Shown: piece by piece, positions 18,326 to 26,205 of the stretch
Position numbering within the stretch: position 1 is the first letter of the stretch
Layout of the letters: each line of letters opens with the position of its first letter
Origin: Candidatus Nitrosothermus koennekei
Lineage (GTDB): Archaea; Thermoproteota; Nitrososphaeria; Nitrososphaerales; Nitrosocaldaceae
Assembly (NCBI GenBank): GCA_013538715.1
Contig: JACAFH010000001.1
Coordinates: forward strand, 229,598 to 293,597
Length of the DNA: 64,000 nucleotides
Direction: 5' to 3'
Program-made: the position numbers and the translations under genes
Notes under the pieces: generated by a model
Database searches by the model: none
Told to the model about the DNA's origin: nothing
The model's input: only the letters and a program-made list of their open reading frames with translations

Positions 18326-18867
18326 ATGTAGTTTAACTCCTTTAAACGCTTTATTATCTTCTCACTACATTCATCTACACTCTCTTTCTCTGTATGTACA
18401 GTTACTTCCGGATTTAATGGTTCTTCATATATATCCTGTAAACCCGTTAAATCTTTGATCTCACCATTCATAGCCTTTTTATACAAACCTTTTGGATCTC
18501 TCTTGATGCATGTATCTAGACTAGTATTAACATATACTTCTACAAAATCTTTAAGTTCATTTCTTGCAAACTCTCTAAATGCTCTATATGGAGAGATTAA
18601 TGATACTATAGATATTATTCCATGTTTTGCTAGTAATTTAGCTAGATATACAACTCTTTTAGCATGTAATTCTCTATCCTGTTTAGTAAACCCTAGATCT
18701 GGACTTAATTGCTTTCTAACCTCATCTCCATCAAATAATTCTACCTTTAAACCTAGATTAGATAATTTTGGTGCTAGATTTCTTGCTATTGTAGTCTTTC
18801 CTGCTCCTGGTAAACCTGTGAGCCATATAACAAATCCTTTATTTTGCATTATATTTACATCAAACAT
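18322..18867 (-). CDS. cysC: Adenylylsulfate (APS) kinase
   Basis: The 181-residue kinase has the P-loop GLPGAGKT at 18-25, FDGDEVRKQLSPDLGFT near 44-60 for substrate binding, and DPKGLYKKA and FEEPLNPE-like blocks at the expected places. It phosphorylates APS to PAPS for sulfate assimilation or sulfation. It lies 41 bases after the metE gene in the same orientation, so it is probably the last gene of the metF-metE operon. No ATP sulfurylase gene is present in the window. Confidence 0.92.
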   Translation of the reverse strand: MFDVNIMQNKGFVIWLTGLPGAGKTTIARNLAPKLSNLGLKVELFDGDEVRKQLSPDLGFTKQDRELHAKRVVYLAKLLAKHGIISIVSLISPYRAFREFARNELKDFVEVYVNTSLDTCIKRDPKGLYKKAMNGEIKDLTGLQDIYEEPLNPEVTVHTEKESVDECSEKIIKRLKELNYI

Positions 18868-18908
18868 ACCTCTATAAACTCTTTTCGTATATACATTAAG
18901 GAAAAAAT

Positions 18909-19919
18909 TTACTTGAGTTCATTCCTTGCTAGCTCTACACCCTTTACTATGCTCTTTATCTTCTCAAACGCTATCTCTCTACTTCTAGTTCTTAAACCAC
19001 AATCTGGATTTACATATATCTTACTCGCATCTATAAACTTTGAAGCATATAGTAATCTATCTCTAACCAATTCTGGTGGTTCTACCTCATCTATATGAAC
19101 ATCTACTACTCCTAAGCCTATCTCACCATCAAATCCATGTTCTTTGAACTCTTTTAATATTGAGTAGCCTTTTCTAACATCATCATTAACTCCTAACTCC
19201 CAACTATCTCTATTTGCAAACTCTAATGCATATTGTCTTACTTTAATCTCATTTAGATATGGCATCAATACTCTATACTCATTACCACTATAACATATAT
19301 GCATGGTAATCTTTGCATTGATATCCTTTATACACTCATTTATCGCTTCTTTAAATATATTCATCTCTACTGGATGGGTTGTAGCTGCCGGTTCATCCAA
19401 TTGTATTATATTTGCACCATTCTTAACAAGATCATCTAACAATGGTTTTATAACATTCTTTGCTAATGCTATTATAAATTCTTCCTTGCTATCATAATAT
19501 TCATTATATGACCAATCTGCTAATGTATATGGTCCAGTGACTGGTATCTTTAATTGATTCTTTGCTATCCTCTTTACAAACTTGAACTCATCAAGATGAT
19601 AATCTGTTTTATACTTTACCTCATCTATACATCTTGCTTTCTTATAATATTTATTATCCCATGATCTTACCAAACCAGCAAACTTAAACCCTTCTATATT
19701 CCTTATTGGATATTCATACATCTCTACTCTCCTTGCCTCTCCATCATAAACAATATCTAAGCCTAGATCCTCTAATATCCTTGTATTGAGATATGCCAGA
19801 TCATCCCTTGCCCTCTCTTTCTCTATAGCATCTATCTCTTCACTTCTTAGGATAGTTAAAAGCCATTTAGGCTTCCTAATACTTCCTATCTCTTGTGTTA
19901 CAAATTTATTCTCACTCAT
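18909..19919 (-). CDS. metE: Methionine synthase, cobalamin-independent, catalytic (C-terminal MetE) subunit
   Basis: The 336-residue protein corresponds to the C-terminal barrel of MetE. Zinc/thiolate ligands appear as H207 and C209 (MHICYSGNEY), probably E233 (ALEFANRDSW) and C297 (YVNPDCGLRTR). IIQLDEPA and TGPYTLADWS are further family blocks. It transfers a methyl group to homocysteine. Archaeal core MetE proteins use methyl donors other than methyltetrahydropteroyl triglutamate, so the donor here is open. It overlaps the MetE N-terminal-like gene by eight bases. Confidence 0.9.
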   Translation of the reverse strand: MSENKFVTQEIGSIRKPKWLLTILRSEEIDAIEKERARDDLAYLNTRILEDLGLDIVYDGEARRVEMYEYPIRNIEGFKFAGLVRSWDNKYYKKARCIDEVKYKTDYHLDEFKFVKRIAKNQLKIPVTGPYTLADWSYNEYYDSKEEFIIALAKNVIKPLLDDLVKNGANIIQLDEPAATTHPVEMNIFKEAINECIKDINAKITMHICYSGNEYRVLMPYLNEIKVRQYALEFANRDSWELGVNDDVRKGYSILKEFKEHGFDGEIGLGVVDVHIDEVEPPELVRDRLLYASKFIDASKIYVNPDCGLRTRSREIAFEKIKSIVKGVELARNELK

Positions 19920-20835
19920 ACTTTACCCTCTTTGCTATTTCTGCTAATCTATTAATCTTCTTGAGCGCAAATTCATAAGGTAAAAACTCTAGATCTGTGT
20001 TTGTAGATAGATAAGCCTCACTAGGATTCATCTTCTCTATAATCTTCTCTATACTCTTTACAATCTTTAGATCTTCAATTCTTGTATTCATAGCATCAAT
20101 CATTCCAAGTGTTAAGCCTTTGCCCTTCATACTATATTCCATAATATCATCTCCTCTATTATTTATAAGATCTATAGATAATCCATCTATCCTTATATCT
20201 AATAGTTTAGAGAATATCTTAGTTATGTTGCCAAAGTAAAGGTGCAAGTACACTTTCGCTGATACCCTTCTCTTCACATTCTCTATAGCCTCCTTTATTA
20301 ATGCCAGTTTATCATTATCTAATCGTTCAGCATTATAAGCTATTGCTGGAGCATTTAATTGTATCAATACTACCCCTTCTTCTGCTAGTTTCTTAGCCTC
20401 TTTATTAAGCATCTTTGATATTGTAAGTAGATATTCATCATAACTCTTATAATATAAGTTCTCATTAAGTTCAGCAAATGTATATGGGTCTGCAATAGAT
20501 ACAGCAGATTTATTCTTCACTATATTAATATTATTTGCAATTACATTCCCATATCCTTTTAATTCATCACTAATTACCAACTTCCTATAGAATGTATTAG
20601 TCTCAAAGAATCTATTTAATGCTCCTAGTGATATACCTTTTACATTCATAAATGGTCTAAACATATCATTCCATTCTAGCATAGGATCTGACACATATGT
20701 GAGTTTAGATTTAATTATTTTCATGTACTTTGCCTTCTCTACCTTAAATAGTTCAGAGAGTTTAGGATCATTTACTCTTGTTGCTTCTATTAATTTTGGT
20801 GATCTAGGATATATTCCAACTATATAGCTCTTCAT
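19912..20835 (-). CDS. MetE N-terminal-like barrel protein
   Basis: The 307-residue protein is a second UROD/MetE-like barrel: YPRSPKLIEATR near the start, SIADPYTFAELNENLYY in place of the TGPYTLADWSY block, and VVLIQLNAPAIAY in place of IIQLDEPA. It lacks the His-Cys and Cys zinc ligands of the catalytic subunit. It fits the N-terminal half of full-length MetE, encoded separately and adjacent to the catalytic half. It probably helps bind the folate-type donor. It is framed by metF (four-base overlap) and metE (eight-base overlap). Confidence 0.75.
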   Translation of the reverse strand: MKSYIVGIYPRSPKLIEATRVNDPKLSELFKVEKAKYMKIIKSKLTYVSDPMLEWNDMFRPFMNVKGISLGALNRFFETNTFYRKLVISDELKGYGNVIANNINIVKNKSAVSIADPYTFAELNENLYYKSYDEYLLTISKMLNKEAKKLAEEGVVLIQLNAPAIAYNAERLDNDKLALIKEAIENVKRRVSAKVYLHLYFGNITKIFSKLLDIRIDGLSIDLINNRGDDIMEYSMKGKGLTLGMIDAMNTRIEDLKIVKSIEKIIEKMNPSEAYLSTNTDLEFLPYEFALKKINRLAEIAKRVKYE

Positions 20836-21572
20836 CCTTTCAACCTCTTAAGCATTTCTAAGCCATCATCAAAGCTTCTTGGTGATGTCATCAATATCTC
20901 ACCACATATATCATGCGCTGCCTTTATAAATGAATATGGATCGTTCTCATAACTACTCCAATCCAAACCAATAGTTTGTGCTGAACTTTTATTTTTTTCT
21001 GAAGGGATCATTATGCATGGAATAACCTTTATACCATTAGATTTGGCTATATCATTTATTACTATTAGATCGTTAAGAGATGAGATGGTTTGAGTTATAA
21101 ATCCATATGGTTCAGCATCTATCTTCTTTTCTATCTCTTCCTTTTTAAAGTTACATGATATTGAGAGGAATAGTTTTATCTTTTTACCAAATCCTAATTG
21201 ATTAAGTGTCTTAACTACCATGCTGGGTTTTAAACCAGAGTCTATAGATCTATCTTTTGGTTCATCGCCCTTAACTATAAGTAAACCATCTATCTCTGCA
21301 AGTATAGCATCAGTAACAGATTGTAATAAAGCAAGTAGATTTCTATCTCTAACTCTCATACTACATCTACTCTTTATCTTTAATTCTCTTGCTAGATATA
21401 TGTTTGATACTCTTGGTATTCCCAATACTGAATCTGTTAGATGAATATTATCTGCAAGTTCTCTTATAAGAGCAACTCTATCGTAAAATCTTATTATATC
21501 ATAATTTAATCTAGCATAATCGAATACCCCATCAAGTATCTTTGGAGGATTCAATTCATATGATATCTTCAT
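20832..21572 (-). CDS. metF: Methylenetetrahydrofolate reductase-like protein
   Basis: The 246-residue protein has the MetF barrel: SYELNPPKI at the start, a HLTDSVLG motif in place of the THPTDN region, IDGLLIVKGDEPKD for the conserved G-D block and PYGFITQTI late in the barrel. It is a little shorter than bacterial MetF (about 290). It should reduce methylene-tetrahydrofolate or an analogue to supply methyl groups to MetE. It leads the operon metF, MetE-N, metE and probably cysC, all overlapping or close. Confidence 0.82.
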   Translation of the reverse strand: MKISYELNPPKILDGVFDYARLNYDIIRFYDRVALIRELADNIHLTDSVLGIPRVSNIYLARELKIKSRCSMRVRDRNLLALLQSVTDAILAEIDGLLIVKGDEPKDRSIDSGLKPSMVVKTLNQLGFGKKIKLFLSISCNFKKEEIEKKIDAEPYGFITQTISSLNDLIVINDIAKSNGIKVIPCIMIPSEKNKSSAQTIGLDWSSYENDPYSFIKAAHDICGEILMTSPRSFDDGLEMLKRLKG

Positions 21573-21607
21573 CCTCTTAAAATTATAAATGCCTATATTT
21601 AACTTTG

Positions 21608-21691
21608 TTAATCTTCATCCTTATGATAGCGCCAATGTGATATACATCCTATTATATAATGCTTTTTGCATCCACATATTGGGCATCTCAT
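21608..21691 (-). CDS. Possible 27-residue C/H zinc-finger microprotein
   Basis: A frame from ATG at 21691 encodes MRCPICGCKKHYIIGCISHW and seven more residues. It contains CPIC (C3, C6), C8, H11, C16, H19 and H23, enough ligands for a small zinc site. It is 35 bases upstream of metF in the same orientation. Very small C/H-rich proteins occur elsewhere in this window. No family is recognised and chance cannot be excluded. Confidence 0.35.
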   Translation of the reverse strand: MRCPICGCKKHYIIGCISHWRYHKDED

Positions 21692-21874
21692 AAATAATAA
21701 TATGATGATTCCATATTTTAATCATATGAGTATATATAATTAATATGAAACCTACTTAATTATAATATATTAACTTATCTAATATATTATAGAAATTTAT
21801 TATATAAAATAAATCGTTGATCTATATAAATTAAAAGAGAAATGTACAAATAAGATCTTTACAAATTAGAGAGT

Positions 21875-22207
21875 ATGGCAGAGAAGCTTATTCCATACAA
21901 AGGAGAAGCAAAGAACGTTGTAGTTTATAATACATATGCTGCTGGAAGAAGCATACACTTTGATGTATTTATACCAACAGATAAGAGCGATCCTAGTGAG
22001 GTTCCATCAGAGTTTGATAAGAAAGCAGTAGAATATGCAAAAGAGTTTCTACGTGCTATAAATAAACCAGATAAGGATGTGCAAGTAAATATATGCTATA
22101 AATGCCATATAGATAATACAGATCTTTACGAAGGAGAGCTATGGAAACTACCAGATAAGGATGTATACATATGGCCTATGGAGGGTTGTCCACATCCAAA
22201 TAAATAA
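21875..22207 (+). CDS. DUF2024 family protein
   Basis: The 110-residue protein has VVVYNTYAAGRSIHFDVFIP at 20-39, then YAKEFLRAI and a CYKCHID block near 75-80, which together match the DUF2024 family (small alpha/beta proteins of unknown role). The C-terminus has further C and H residues (GCPHPNK) that may complete a metal site. It is monocistronic, preceded by an AT-rich promoter region. The family call is by motif memory. Confidence 0.65.
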   Translation: MAEKLIPYKGEAKNVVVYNTYAAGRSIHFDVFIPTDKSDPSEVPSEFDKKAVEYAKEFLRAINKPDKDVQVNICYKCHIDNTDLYEGELWKLPDKDVYIWPMEGCPHPNK

Positions 22208-22214
22208 ATATTTT

Positions 22215-22370
22215 TTATTTGACTAAAGTAGCAGCCATTAAACCAATTATTATAAGTAATGTTCCTATACCCATAACCCAATTAGGTTCTAGATCTAATG
22301 TCATACCATAAATAATAATTGCTATCCCTGCAAGTATTATAGTAACAAATCCTGGTAATCTAAATAGCAT
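22215..22370 (-). CDS. Small two-helix membrane protein
   Basis: A 51-residue frame from ATG at 22370 encodes two hydrophobic helices, about 7-24 (GFVTIILAGIAIIIYGMT) and 32-48 (VMGIGTLLIIIGLMAAT), joined by a short acidic loop (LDLEPN). The composition is that of a real membrane peptide rather than noise. It stands alone in a gap between two plus-strand genes. Function unknown. Confidence 0.6.
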   Translation of the reverse strand: MLFRLPGFVTIILAGIAIIIYGMTLDLEPNWVMGIGTLLIIIGLMAATLVK

Positions 22371-22501
22371 ACTGATACTCTTGCTAACTATGATTTAGGT
22401 TTTTCTTTATTGAACTATGCATTGTATCAACAATTTATTTTATATATGACATTATTTCTAGATTAATACATTCATAGAAACATTTAAGTATTAATTGATA
22501 G

Positions 22502-23404
22502 ATGTTGAGCTTGATGAATATAAGACTATACGTAAGCATCATAGCAGTCCTTACTGTATCTTTAACACTTACTATTAACAACTCATATGCTGCTGAGGTT
22601 ACAGTAAGTATACCAGAGGGTGCAGCATTAGCAAATTGTACACAAAATCTAGATGATATAAAATGCTATAATCCTGGTATATTAACAATAGATAAAGGTA
22701 CTACAGTAACATGGAAGAACGATGATCCTACAGCGAGTCATACAGTAACTAGTGGTGTAACATTTGTAATGAAAGGAAGTGGTCCAGATGGAAAGTTCGA
22801 TTCATCATTAATTGCTCCAAATGCATCATGGAGTTTTACGTTTAATGAGGTAGGAGAATTTCCATACTTCTGTTCATTACATCCATTGATGGTAGGTAAG
22901 GTTATAGTTCAGGAAGGTACTGCACAAGTAGAGAATAGATTAGTTATAACATCTGATCCAGCATTGCCATATGATAGAACTACTAATCAAGCGATGACAT
23001 TAACTATAAAGCCAGATAGTGGAGATATAGTAGGGAAGAAGTTAACATACCATGTAGAGATATTAAATGCTTCTGCAACCATATGGGATGGGATACTTGA
23101 TGCTACAAAAGGTATACTAGAATTACATATAATGCCAGGAGATGGAGAAGTGAGTGTTAGCGAAGCAGAAGAGGTTGGAGATAATACAAGATATCATCTA
23201 AGTGGTGCAATATTCAACACAAATGGGGATTATAACTTGAGAGCAGAGGTAATTGCAATAGATGGAGAGCAAGTAGAACCAACTACAAAGCAAGAGTTTA
23301 GTATTAGTGTAGTACCAGAATTTCCACTAGCAGCAATACTACCAATGATAGTAGGTTTTAGTGCAGTGCTAGCATTGTTAAGAATGAAGAGAATAAACAT
23401 CTAA
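22502..23404 (+). CDS. Plastocyanin-like blue copper protein with PEF C-terminal anchor
   Basis: The 300-residue protein has a signal peptide (residues 1-31, ending SYA). The cupredoxin domain spans about 32-137 with all type 1 copper ligands: H80 in SHTV, C124, H127 and M130 in PYFCSLHPLM. A second beta domain of about 110 residues follows. The tail has VPEFPLAAILPMIVGF, a hydrophobic helix and a basic end (RMKRINI), matching the PEFG-CTERM type anchor typical of Nitrososphaerota surface proteins. It probably carries electrons or copper at the outer face of the membrane. Tail motif here is PEFP rather than PEFG. Confidence 0.88.
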   Translation: MLSLMNIRLYVSIIAVLTVSLTLTINNSYAAEVTVSIPEGAALANCTQNLDDIKCYNPGILTIDKGTTVTWKNDDPTASHTVTSGVTFVMKGSGPDGKFDSSLIAPNASWSFTFNEVGEFPYFCSLHPLMVGKVIVQEGTAQVENRLVITSDPALPYDRTTNQAMTLTIKPDSGDIVGKKLTYHVEILNASATIWDGILDATKGILELHIMPGDGEVSVSEAEEVGDNTRYHLSGAIFNTNGDYNLRAEVIAIDGEQVEPTTKQEFSISVVPEFPLAAILPMIVGFSAVLALLRMKRINI

Positions 23405-23453
23405 AAATATTTTTTCAAAAGATATTTATTTCTCACTCTTATTAATTTATCAA

Positions 23454-23597
23454 ATGGCTTTGATAGATAGTATATACATAGCAGTAACAATATTATTCGT
23501 ATTAAGCCTTTCTTTAATAATGATATATGTAAATGAAGAGAAGAAGAGACAGCGAGAGAGACTTAGAGATAGAAGAGATATTAAAGATATATCATAG
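23454..23597 (+). CDS. Possible small single-helix membrane protein overlapping lhr
   Basis: A 47-residue frame from ATG at 23454 encodes one hydrophobic helix (residues 4-26, SIYIAVTILFVLSLSLIMIY) followed by a highly charged tail (NEEKKRQRERLRDRRD). A membrane peptide with a basic tail is a plausible real protein. It overlaps the proposed helicase start by 65 bases in another frame, so either the helicase start or this gene may need revision. Confidence 0.4.
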   Translation: MALIDSIYIAVTILFVLSLSLIMIYVNEEKKRQRERLRDRRDIKDIS

Positions 23598-26205
23598 ATT
23601 AGGTTACAATGAACTAACAGAGATACAAAAAAAGGCTTTGCCAGTTATAGTTAGGAGGATCAATACACTATTAATAGCAGCTACTGGTTCCGGAAAGACT
23701 GAAGCATCTATCATACCAGTGATGGGCTCTATAAAGGCTAATAATGGTATAAAGGCTCTTTATATAACACCATTAAAGGCATTAAATAGAGATATACTTA
23801 GAAGGATAGTATCGTATGGTGAAGAGTTAGGGTTAAAGGTAGCAGTAAGACATGGCGATACTACTAATAAAGAGAGGAGAAGTATAGCAACAAGCCCTCC
23901 AGATATACTTATAACAACACCAGAATCACTTGCAATAATACTTGTAAATAATGATATGCGTAAATCTCTAAAGAATGTTGAATGGATTATAGTAGATGAG
24001 ATACATGAACTTTTATCTAATAAACGAGGATCGCATCTCTCACTAAGTTTAGAGAGATTAGAGGAGTTAGTAGAGAATGATATAACAAGAATAGGATTAT
24101 CTGCTACTATAGGGAATATAAACGATGCAGCAAGATTCTTGGTTGGAAGTAATAGAAGATGTGCAGTATTGATTGATAAGTCGTTAAGAGAGTATGATAT
24201 AGATGTTGTTAATAATATAGAACCATCTAAACTAGCAAAAGTCATAAAAGAATATACCAATGGATCAAGTAATACAATATTATTCACAAATACAAGAGAT
24301 GAGGCAGAATACCTTGCAACTTTACTTAAGAATAATAATATAGAAGTGGATATTCATCATGGCTCATTATCAAGAGTAGTTAGAGAAGAGACTGAGCATA
24401 AACTAAGAGAAGGGAATGTAGGTATAGTAGTATCAACCAGTTCACTAGAACTTGGGCTTGATATAGGTTCTATAGATATTGTATTACATTATGGTTCTCC
24501 TAGACAAGTATCTAGATTAGCGCAAAGAATAGGGAGGAGTAGACATAAGATAGAATCGTTAGCAAAAGGGGTCATAATAACAACTAATCTAGATGATGAA
24601 TTGGAAGTAAAGGCTATAATCTCTAGATTAAGAAAAGGATCTATAGAGGAACAGAATATGCATGAGATGCCTTTAGATGTATTAGCACATCATCTAGTAG
24701 GGTTAGCAATAGAGTATAATGAAGTAAGAATAAAAGATGCACTATCTATATTTAGTAGAGCATATCAGTTTAGAGAACTTACAATAGATGACATTTATCA
24801 ATCTCTCGAGATACTAGAAAAGAATTCTATAATAAGAATTATAGATGACAAATATATGAAGAGTAGAAGCAAGATCTATTATTTCGAGAACGTATCAACA
24901 ATACCAGATATCTTAAAGTTTGAAGTTATAGATGCTATTAGTAATAGACTTATAGGTTCTTTAGACCAAGAATTCGTTGGTGATCATGGAGAGAAGGGTA
25001 ATATCTTTGTTTTAAAAGGGAATCAATGGAGAATACTCTCGGTAGATGATAAGAGATTAAGAGTTACAGTAGAACCAGTTAAAGGGTATACAATAAACAT
25101 TCCATATTGGGTTGGAGAGTTAATTTCAGTTGATTATCAAACTACATCAATAGTAGGAAGATTAAGAGATGAACGATATAAGATAAATGGCATTATACCA
25201 AATGATAATACAATAGTTATAGAAGCATTAAAGGGCTCTAATGTAATAGTAATACATTCATGCTTTGGAAATAAGATCAATAATACATTAGCAGCATTAC
25301 TCTCTACGATAATATCATCAAGGATAGGTTACATAGTAGAAGCTAGAGCAGATGCATATAGGATAGCTTTAACATCAAATGCTAAGATAATGGAGAAGCA
25401 TGTAATAGATTGTCTACGCGATGATTATGATCTAGAACCAGTGATTATAATATCTCTAACAAATACACATAACCTTAATTGGAGAACATGGTTAGTAGCA
25501 AAGCGGTTTGGTTTGGTTAGATATAACGCATTATATGATAAAAAGAGTGCTAGATTAATTTATGAGAGATATTCAAAGACAGTAGTTGTGAAAGAAGCAA
25601 TTAAGGAATTACTTCATGATAAATACGATATAAATTCTACAAAGATGGTATTAGAGAAGATAAGGAAAGGTAAGATAGTAATTAGATGGATTGAGTGCGA
25701 AGAGTTCTCAAACGTATCAAAACCCATTATAGAGCGTGCAAACAGATTTGCATCTACACCATTAAGTGTAGAGCAAGGAATAATAGAATTGGTGAAGGAG
25801 AGATTAGAGAAGAGCAAACATAGATTGATTTGTATAAGATGTGGTAAATGGGAGAGCATAGTTGAAAATAAAGATGATTATTCACTACAATGTAAAGTAT
25901 GTAACTCTAGACTTATAACTGCAACATATCTTAATGATGATAAGTTAAGCAAGATAATAAGAAAGAGATTAGATGGATTGAAGTTAAGTGAAGAAGAAGA
26001 GCATCAGTTCATGAAAGCATGGAAGTGCGCATCGTTAATACATAGTTTCGGTAAGAAGGCATTGATTGTATTAGCAGGATATGGGATTGGAGTAGATACA
26101 GCTGCAAGGATATTGAGAAATTGTGTTGATGATTCTAATCTATATAAGATGATATATGATGCAGAGAAACAATATATCATGAATAGAGGTTTCTGGGATG
26201 ACTAA
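23533..26205 (+). CDS. lhr: Lhr-type superfamily 2 DNA helicase
   Basis: The 890-residue protein has the SF2 motifs in order: Q-motif area LTEIQKKALP, Walker A ATGSGKTEAS (50-59), DEIH at 155-158, SAT in GLSATIG, and motif VI QRIGRSRH. The LELGLDIG and HYGSPRQVSRLAQR blocks are typical of Lhr. Beyond the helicase core are the winged-helix and Lhr-specific domains and a late zinc ribbon (CIRCGKWE ... CKVCNSR). Lhr unwinds DNA and RNA-DNA hybrids 3'-5' and acts in repair. It overlaps the topoisomerase gene by eight bases, suggesting joint use. Start could lie at another codon because of the overlapping small frame. Confidence 0.9.
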   Translation: MKRRRDSERDLEIEEILKIYHRLGYNELTEIQKKALPVIVRRINTLLIAATGSGKTEASIIPVMGSIKANNGIKALYITPLKALNRDILRRIVSYGEELGLKVAVRHGDTTNKERRSIATSPPDILITTPESLAIILVNNDMRKSLKNVEWIIVDEIHELLSNKRGSHLSLSLERLEELVENDITRIGLSATIGNINDAARFLVGSNRRCAVLIDKSLREYDIDVVNNIEPSKLAKVIKEYTNGSSNTILFTNTRDEAEYLATLLKNNNIEVDIHHGSLSRVVREETEHKLREGNVGIVVSTSSLELGLDIGSIDIVLHYGSPRQVSRLAQRIGRSRHKIESLAKGVIITTNLDDELEVKAIISRLRKGSIEEQNMHEMPLDVLAHHLVGLAIEYNEVRIKDALSIFSRAYQFRELTIDDIYQSLEILEKNSIIRIIDDKYMKSRSKIYYFENVSTIPDILKFEVIDAISNRLIGSLDQEFVGDHGEKGNIFVLKGNQWRILSVDDKRLRVTVEPVKGYTINIPYWVGELISVDYQTTSIVGRLRDERYKINGIIPNDNTIVIEALKGSNVIVIHSCFGNKINNTLAALLSTIISSRIGYIVEARADAYRIALTSNAKIMEKHVIDCLRDDYDLEPVIIISLTNTHNLNWRTWLVAKRFGLVRYNALYDKKSARLIYERYSKTVVVKEAIKELLHDKYDINSTKMVLEKIRKGKIVIRWIECEEFSNVSKPIIERANRFASTPLSVEQGIIELVKERLEKSKHRLICIRCGKWESIVENKDDYSLQCKVCNSRLITATYLNDDKLSKIIRKRLDGLKLSEEEEHQFMKAWKCASLIHSFGKKALIVLAGYGIGVDTAARILRNCVDDSNLYKMIYDAEKQYIMNRGFWDD

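Noticed and set aside
23760..24287. 175-codon minus-strand frame opposite lhr
   Set aside because: Shadow of the helicase core; Ser/Leu-rich composition typical of antisense to Lys/Asp/Ile-rich coding sequence.
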